Below are positions 59,087-64,000 of a stretch of 64,000 bases of DNA, one piece after another; position 1 is the first letter of the stretch; the number at the start of each line of letters is the position of its first letter. Both the position numbers and the translations under genes were made by a program. Origin of the DNA: Larix kaempferi (Eukaryota > Streptophyta > Pinopsida > Pinales > Pinaceae); the NCBI GenBank assembly GCA_027924585.1, contig BSBM01000321.1:3051001-3115000 (forward strand), given 5' to 3'. Under the pieces are notes generated by a model, which had not been told where the DNA came from, searched no databases, and was given only the letters and a program-made list of their open reading frames with translations.

Positions 59087-59569
59087 GATGTTGGATATGA
59101 TCAGTTGGATCATTTATATGTATATGTATGTACGAATCAGGATGATACTGGATATGATCAGTTGAATCATTTATATGTATATGTATGTATGCATCAGGTT
59201 GATGCTGGATATGATCAGTTGGATCATTTATATGTATTTTGTATATGCATCATGTTGGATGCCTGGACCATGTATCTGTATATGTATCAGGTAGAACATG
59301 TATGTTGATATATATTAGTTAGATGCATTGTGTATCTATGTATGTATCAGGTGGATACACTATATGATCAGGTGGATCATGTATGATGATATGTATAAAG
59401 TAGATACTTGGTATGCATCAGGTGGATGCAGTGTATGATCAGGATGATCATAGATGATGAGCTTTAGGATGTTGCTTCAGATGACATGCAGCAGGATGTT
59501 GCAGTGATGATGATCAGCATGATCATGTATGCATCAGGATGATGTATGGTGAGTATCAGGTTGATACTC
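59087..59569 (+). repeat. Array of hairpins with a constant loop and changing stems
   Basis: Perfect or near-perfect stems around a five-base loop beginning AG: TGATC-AGTTG-GATCA (59098-59112 and 59212-59226), GCATC-AGGTT-GATGC (59191-59205), TGTATC-AGGTG-GATACA (59343-59359), TGATC-AGGTG-GATCA (59365-59379), TGCATC-AGGTG-GATGCA (59414-59430), TATGATC-AGGAT-GATCATA (59434-59452), TGATC-AGCAT-GATCA (59511-59525) and GAGTATC-AGGTT-GATACTC (59551-59569). The core ATC-AGGTG-GAT is fixed while the outer pairs change on both sides together. Some further copies have one mismatch or G-T pair. Confidence 0.9.
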
Positions 59570-59598
59570 TATGGCCATGGATCAGGTTGTGCAGATGA

Positions 59599-60110
59599 GC
59601 ATATAATTTGGCCCTGGGAGATTTGCAGGTAGTCCTTCGAGGTTTTTCCTATGGCATGTAATCTGGACCTGGGATATCTGGAAAATTCTCTTTCGAGGTT
59701 TTGCTTTGGGAGGACATATAATTTGGCCCTGGGAGATCTACAGATAGTCTTGCAAGGTTTTTCCTATGGCATATAATTTGGCCCTGGGATATCTGGCAGA
59801 TGCTCTTTCGAGGTTTTGTTCTATGGCATATAATTCGGCCCTGGGAGATCTGATAGGTTGAGCTGTGTGCTCGTAATAAGTCCTGGGATGCTCTTGCAAG
59901 TTTTTGCCATGACCACATGTAATTTGTCCCTGGGAGATCCTATAGGTAGAGCTGTGTGCTCGTAACAACATGGGATGCTCTTGCAAGGTTTTGTGGTGAG
60001 GTCACATATAATATGGCCATGGGAGATCCTATAGGTAGATCTGTGTGCTCGTAACAGCCTGGGATGCTCTTGCAAGGTTTTGTGACGCACGTAATAAGTC
60101 CTGAGGATTC
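59599..60110 (+). repeat. Degenerate repeat with ATATAATTTGGCCCTGGGAG
   Basis: ATATAATTTGGCCCTGGGAG or close variants occur near 59601, 59716, 59771, 59828, 59924 and 60005. Shared tails are TTTCGAGGTTTT or TTGCAAGGTTTT and TAGAGCTGTGTGCTCGTAA. Spacing varies (55 to 115 bases), so it is a mosaic array. It yields spurious antisense frames. Confidence 0.85.
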
Positions 60111-60337
60111 CATAGTATGGCCAGTGATGATGAAGACCTGCAGATGGTGGGCCTACATCCAGTATGAAAAAGGACTAGCTCTGTAGAACTTCCTATGACG
60201 AGTAGATGCAAAGATTGTTTGAGATAGCAACAGTAGTGATGATGATGATGATGATTCGAGGACGATGCATTGATGGCAATGATCCAGAGTAGAAGACTTG
60301 TGCTAGTAGATCTTTGTCGAGAAATACCTTCCTAGTT

Positions 60338-60346
60338 AAGAGGGAG
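60338..60346 (+). promoter_or_regulatory. Polypurine tract of copia element 2
   Basis: AAGAGGGAG directly before the LTR start TGTTGATGTA. Confidence 0.9.
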
Positions 60347-60948
60347 TGTTGATGTACGTGTAACTTCGGAATGTATTTCATCTATGTATTTCATATATAT
60401 TTATTGTACCCTTATAAGAGATGTTTTATTCCTCTATAAAGAAGTGTCATCACGTGTATTGACAAGTATCGCAAGTGTGTGAACTTGCCGATGGGTTATT
60501 AGACCACCATGTGTCGGGTCGGCCCTATTTTATGTAATATGTAATTGATGTACCTAACTAGACAAGCTGGCCCCATAAGGATATTGGGCAAACAGGCTAA
60601 GTATAAATAGAGATCGGGATATCTCTATTTGGATCATTCGGAAACTCACACTTCTCTCACTCATAAAGTGGCGCACTAGTGAGGAGGAGGATCATCTGCT
60701 ACTAGGAGACTATCTCTGTGTATTTTGGTTGTACTTTGGTTGAGCCATTGCTCTCTCTATCTCTGAGGAAGTTGTGGGGTTTTTCACCTTAGGGTTTTCC
60801 CCACGGAAACTCTGTGTCTCTTGTCTCTCATGTTTTTGATTCTTGTGATGATTGACATGCTTGTTATGATTGATATGCATTGATATACTATACATGTTAT
60901 TCTCTCTGTAAGATAATAGAGTATTGTGAATTAATGCTAAAATTTATA
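60347..60948 (+). mobile_element. 3' LTR of copia element 2
   Basis: 602 bp. The last bases read ATTTATA where the 5' LTR has ATTTAACA, so the CA end is mutated. TATAAATA at 60602-60609. A 12-base duplication near 60383-60405 explains most of the extra length. Confidence 0.93.
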
Positions 60949-60954
60949 GGGAGA

Positions 60955-61860
60955 AAGCCTTTGAGGTTGTCAACAAGGCCCAATATTGTGTTACTAAAAG
61001 CAAATGCAAGTGACTCCAAATTGATCCTGCAAGGTTCTTGTTAGCAAAACAAAACAAAATTAAACAAAAACTTGAAACTAAATTGAAACAAAGTAAAGGA
61101 AGTGAGAATATGAAAACCACAACAAGAAGCAAATGCTAGAACCAATTTAGATTGCCCAATGGTCAAGCTTGTTACATGTAGTGTCACCTAGGAGGTGTGA
61201 GATTCAAGGGAAGCCAAAAATATCCGTTAGGGAGGTCCTTTTTGTCCACACTAAATGATAAATAACTTGAAAGAACAAATGGGAGAATCACTTTCCCCTT
61301 GGAGGAAGGTGGCAAGGAAGGTTGAGGAATGCTAGTAGGCGTGGGAATATGTGGAAGAAGCTCCCACACAATTCCAACAGCATAACCTTGATCTAAATTT
61401 GTCTTGTTAGATGCATGCTCGTGGCTTCCTTTTATAGGCCAAGAGGTGGCCAAGAAACATCTAGATTCAATTATGAACCCTATCACCTCATGAAGTAGCT
61501 CCAAGGTACACAAAGAGGGCTATTCAATGCTTGAAGAGCCATATTCAAATTTCAGTTGGTGAGGAGCATTCATGAGCCTTCACTGAGTGGTTGATGGTTG
61601 ATATCCCATTTTTTTTATAGTTACATGGATATCGAAGTAAAATCTGTGCTAGGATAGCATGGGCATAGAACTGATAATACGCACAATAGCGCATGCTAAC
61701 ATGGATGTAACTGCGTTGCCTCTTCTTTTGACTATTTTTTGGCATTTTGGACTCATGTTGTTTGCTGGATCTGATGAGGATGTCTTCGGTGGAATGCATA
61801 CTATATGCTGATGTTAACTTATTGCAAGATTAGCCAAAATGTCGCATATGTGCAGAATTT
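60955..61860 (-). repeat. Dispersed repeat R1, copy 2
   Basis: Matches 4430-5310 in the same orientation. The shared TATA-like TATAAAAGG on the minus strand is at 61428-61436, and GATGAGGATG is shared near the right end. Left and right ends are unclear; the left end is cut by, or coincides with, the copia insertion at 60948. Confidence 0.5.
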
Positions 61861-62577
61861 AGGCATTAAGAGAGTCCCCCTAATGTATGAGCTTCGAAGG
61901 GTACTGTAGAGCCAATAATGCATCATCAATTCTTTTGTTTTCTCTCATGTTCTTGGAAATTATTAAGTGAGTGTGGACAAAAGGTTCTCTTGGGGAAATA
62001 TTGCTAGTGATGACCGGTGAAGTTGTAACAAGGAATAATGTTTTATACAAATGAGGCGGGTATACCCATGCTCGTGAAAATATGTCAAGATGAATACAAT
62101 GAGAGGAGACCGAGGGGTCAACTCATAATATTGTTGGTACATGGATGAATTTGGATTCAATCCATGTGAGAGTAAATGAACCTGGAAATGATATGACAAG
62201 TGCCGAAGAAGTGGATCTGCTGATGACCATGATAATCCCATGGGGGTGGGGGACCCGAATACTGGTGGAGTTTCTAGATAGAGAACTTCACTATACTGCT
62301 GCTCCCATGACTTGTAAATGTGAGCACTGCAACTTTCGAAACGTACGACTCTTTGCGATGTGATAGATGTGTTGACATCGAGCATAAGAGAGACCACTAA
62401 GTTAGGGAGCACTGATGACACTCCCTAACTAGTTCAAGGCGATCCCTTATATTGATTGAAAGGGACCCCAAGGTACAATGCAACTACTGCAACTCTCAGA
62501 ATATGGGGATTTGATGTTGATGAGAGATGAAGTACATGATAAGATGAGGGTATTATCCTAAGAACTAAGATCATTTT
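61861..62577. other. No recognised gene; one 152-codon antisense frame
   Basis: The antisense frame 62421-61963 is the longest unassigned open frame here. It has no motif I recognise, is rich in Ser, Leu and His, and has no flanking gene signals. It is more likely chance or element-derived than a gene. Confidence 0.3.
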
Positions 62578-63060
62578 TGTAATATCCCGATTTTGACCCT
62601 ATTGCATTAAAATTGTAAATAATGTAAATATCGTTATTTAATCATGGTGAGGAGCTCAAGGCCAAGGCCCCGCCATCGATTTAATGTTTTATGTATCGGC
62701 AATTAAAAGATAGATGCCTATGGTTCTTGTGCTGGACATGCACAATGTAAATTAAGACATCATGTAAATACAAATTTTAATGAAATACCCAACAAAGAGA
62801 CGGGGGCATGATTTTTATAAGGAATAGGGAGGGAAATTATTCAAACCCTTGAGCCAATAGTGTTAAGCCAAATTTCATGAGAAAACCCATAAACCACCAA
62901 CTACCCATTTTGACTTATGCACCCAATCATTTAATTCTTCCAAGAGTTGGTTGAGGCAGTTAATGCCTTGGGAATGGAAAGGTATGGCAGCAAATTTTGT
63001 GTATGGGCAAGCCATCAACCTGGGAATTCGTATTTTTGCTTCTTGGGCAAGAAAACTATC
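62578..63060 (+). mobile_element. Partial gypsy LTR, same family as 41494-43121, plus strand
   Basis: It starts TGTAATATCCCGATTTTGAC and goes through GGAGCTCAAGGCCAAGGCC (62651-62669) to about 63060, matching the reverse complement of 42640-43121. Homology then stops. No polypurine tract precedes the start, so it is a 5' LTR or solo LTR fragment. Confidence 0.78.
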
Positions 63061-64000
63061 ATGAACCCGATTTTCATAAAATTTTAAAATCCTTCCAAAA
63101 GGTCTATTCATTCATAAATGCTACATGGAAGTATAAATTTCTAGCATTTTTAAATTACTATTTAAAAATAAAAATGACATTTAAACATCTCACAATTATT
63201 TAAATGCCTATATAATTACAACACACAAAATATTGTAGTGTTTGGATTTTGTGGTCATCAATCCATACATGTCGTAATGACGTGTAATGACGTAACTCTA
63301 TATTGGATGATGTATCTTTACCTATTTGTGCAACCCCATTTTACCTTTTAAACATTATAAAATAATAGAGCATCATATTAGAATTTAATTATTTTCTTGA
63401 CAACATACGTCTACATAACCAAATAATTCCTTGACATCATGCGACATTTTAGCTGGATAGCATGACCATGATTATACTTTCACTGAACTGTTGTCCATAT
63501 TTAGCTGTCATTCTCAATCTCATAAAGAAACTAATGACGCAAAATAAAGGTACATTAGGAGTTATCAATTGCTGAAACATTCACTTGCGTAAAGAAAGTC
63601 AACTTAGACAGAATAGATGAAAAGCACATGTACATCTTTTATCAATTATTCGAACCAGGAGAACATCATAAATGATAACAACATTAACATAATCATCAAG
63701 TGAACATATGGGCATTATCATAAACATTTAAGAAAGAATTTAAGTAATCATACACATAGACACAAAGAGGAACGCCATAAGAAAACATAAGGAGACCAAG
63801 AGTACGTGGTTCACCCGTACATGGGCTAGTCCACAAAAGTGTGTGCATCTTTTATTAATAGAGAAAAAGTGGTACGATCACAAGAGCAACTTAATTGCCG
63901 CGACAAGACTCATTCTCTTTCCAACACGCCTCTACCTCATAGATCTTTTCCTGAATCAACTGTATAAAACTTAATGAACTAACATATAGATACATATTAC
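63061..64000. other. AT-rich DNA, no feature
   Basis: No coherent frame, no repeat recognised. The window ends here. Confidence 0.4.

Larger units (their letters stand above)
53758..60948 (+). mobile_element. Copia element 2, complete but defective
   Basis: Two LTRs (53758-54348, 591 bp; 60347-60948, 602 bp) enclose an initiator-Met primer site, a 575-base leader, gag-pol, a 1.4-kb hairpin-rich 3' region and a polypurine tract. The target-site duplication is GGGAG (53753-53757 and 60949-60953). The LTRs differ at some 20 or more places plus a 12-base duplication, so it is older than element 1. Protein similarity to element 1 is high along its length but the LTRs are largely different, so these are two families of one lineage. 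Confidence 0.95.

Noticed and set aside
59649-60090. Overlapping antisense frames of 82-89 codons
   Set aside because: They are readings of the GGCCCTGGGAG repeat in three frames and start and stop with the array.
61963-62421. 152-codon antisense frame as a gene
   Set aside because: No recognisable motif, promoter or homolog in the window; kept only as a note in the unassigned stretch.

Overview
This is plant nuclear DNA made almost entirely of transposable-element remains. I found no intact host gene, tRNA or rRNA gene. Two Ty1/copia elements with long terminal repeats (LTRs), at least five Ty3/gypsy elements or fragments, two LINE fragments and several solo LTRs are packed and nested. This fits a seed plant with a large, slowly purged genome. 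The gypsy LTRs of about 1.5 kb, heavy decay and absence of genes in 64 kb make a conifer or other gymnosperm plausible, but that is an inference.

Layout. 1-3300: antisense gypsy gag remnant with a solo copia LTR (target-site duplication TGAAG) beside it. 4430-5310: a repeat found again at 60955-61860. 5316-11640: decayed antisense chromovirus with its 3' LTR and a C-terminal chromodomain. 12083-12633: second solo copia LTR (TTTAT). 14001-43667: an Athila-like gypsy element on the minus strand, arranged as a tandem. Read 5' to 3' on the minus strand it runs 5' LTR (43667 to 35662, split into three pieces), gag, protease, RT/RNase H, integrase, an extra ORF, an LTR (17343-15896), then a second primer-binding site and a second, truncated gag (to 14001). 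Into this went a copia element (26791-34536, TTTAA), a solo gypsy LTR (24288-25766), another gypsy LTR (41494-43121) and a 4.9-kb patchwork (35781-40668) of two gypsy fragments and organelle-like DNA. The tandem gag copy keeps the unoccupied copia site, which proves the nesting. 43668-44106: part of a chromovirus-type LTR. 45895-46630: SINE-like triple repeat. 47885-48410 and 51440-51860: LINE ORF1 and RNase H remnants in AT-rich DNA. 53758-60948: second copia element (GGGAG). 62578-63060: part of another gypsy LTR.

How the parts work. Each complete element carries the expected parts: LTR promoter with TATA box, tRNA primer site (initiator Met for copia, Asp for Athila), gag, protease, integrase, RT and RNase H (copia order) or RT, RNase H and integrase (gypsy order), a polypurine tract and a second LTR. 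All coding regions are broken by stops or frameshifts. The first copia element is youngest: I count only 4 differences between its 489-bp LTRs.

Most unusual: both copia elements carry 1.4-2.2 kb between the end of pol and the polypurine tract, filled with tandem arrays whose units are short inverted repeats. In the second element about ten hairpins keep a five-base loop (AGGTG, AGGTT, AGTTG, AGGAT) while both sides of the stem change together. The first element has five unrelated arrays (48, 87, 118, 38 and 23 bp), each with a perfect stem in its unit, and paired substitutions are visible between the 87-bp and 118-bp types. This is the best candidate here for an undescribed structured element.
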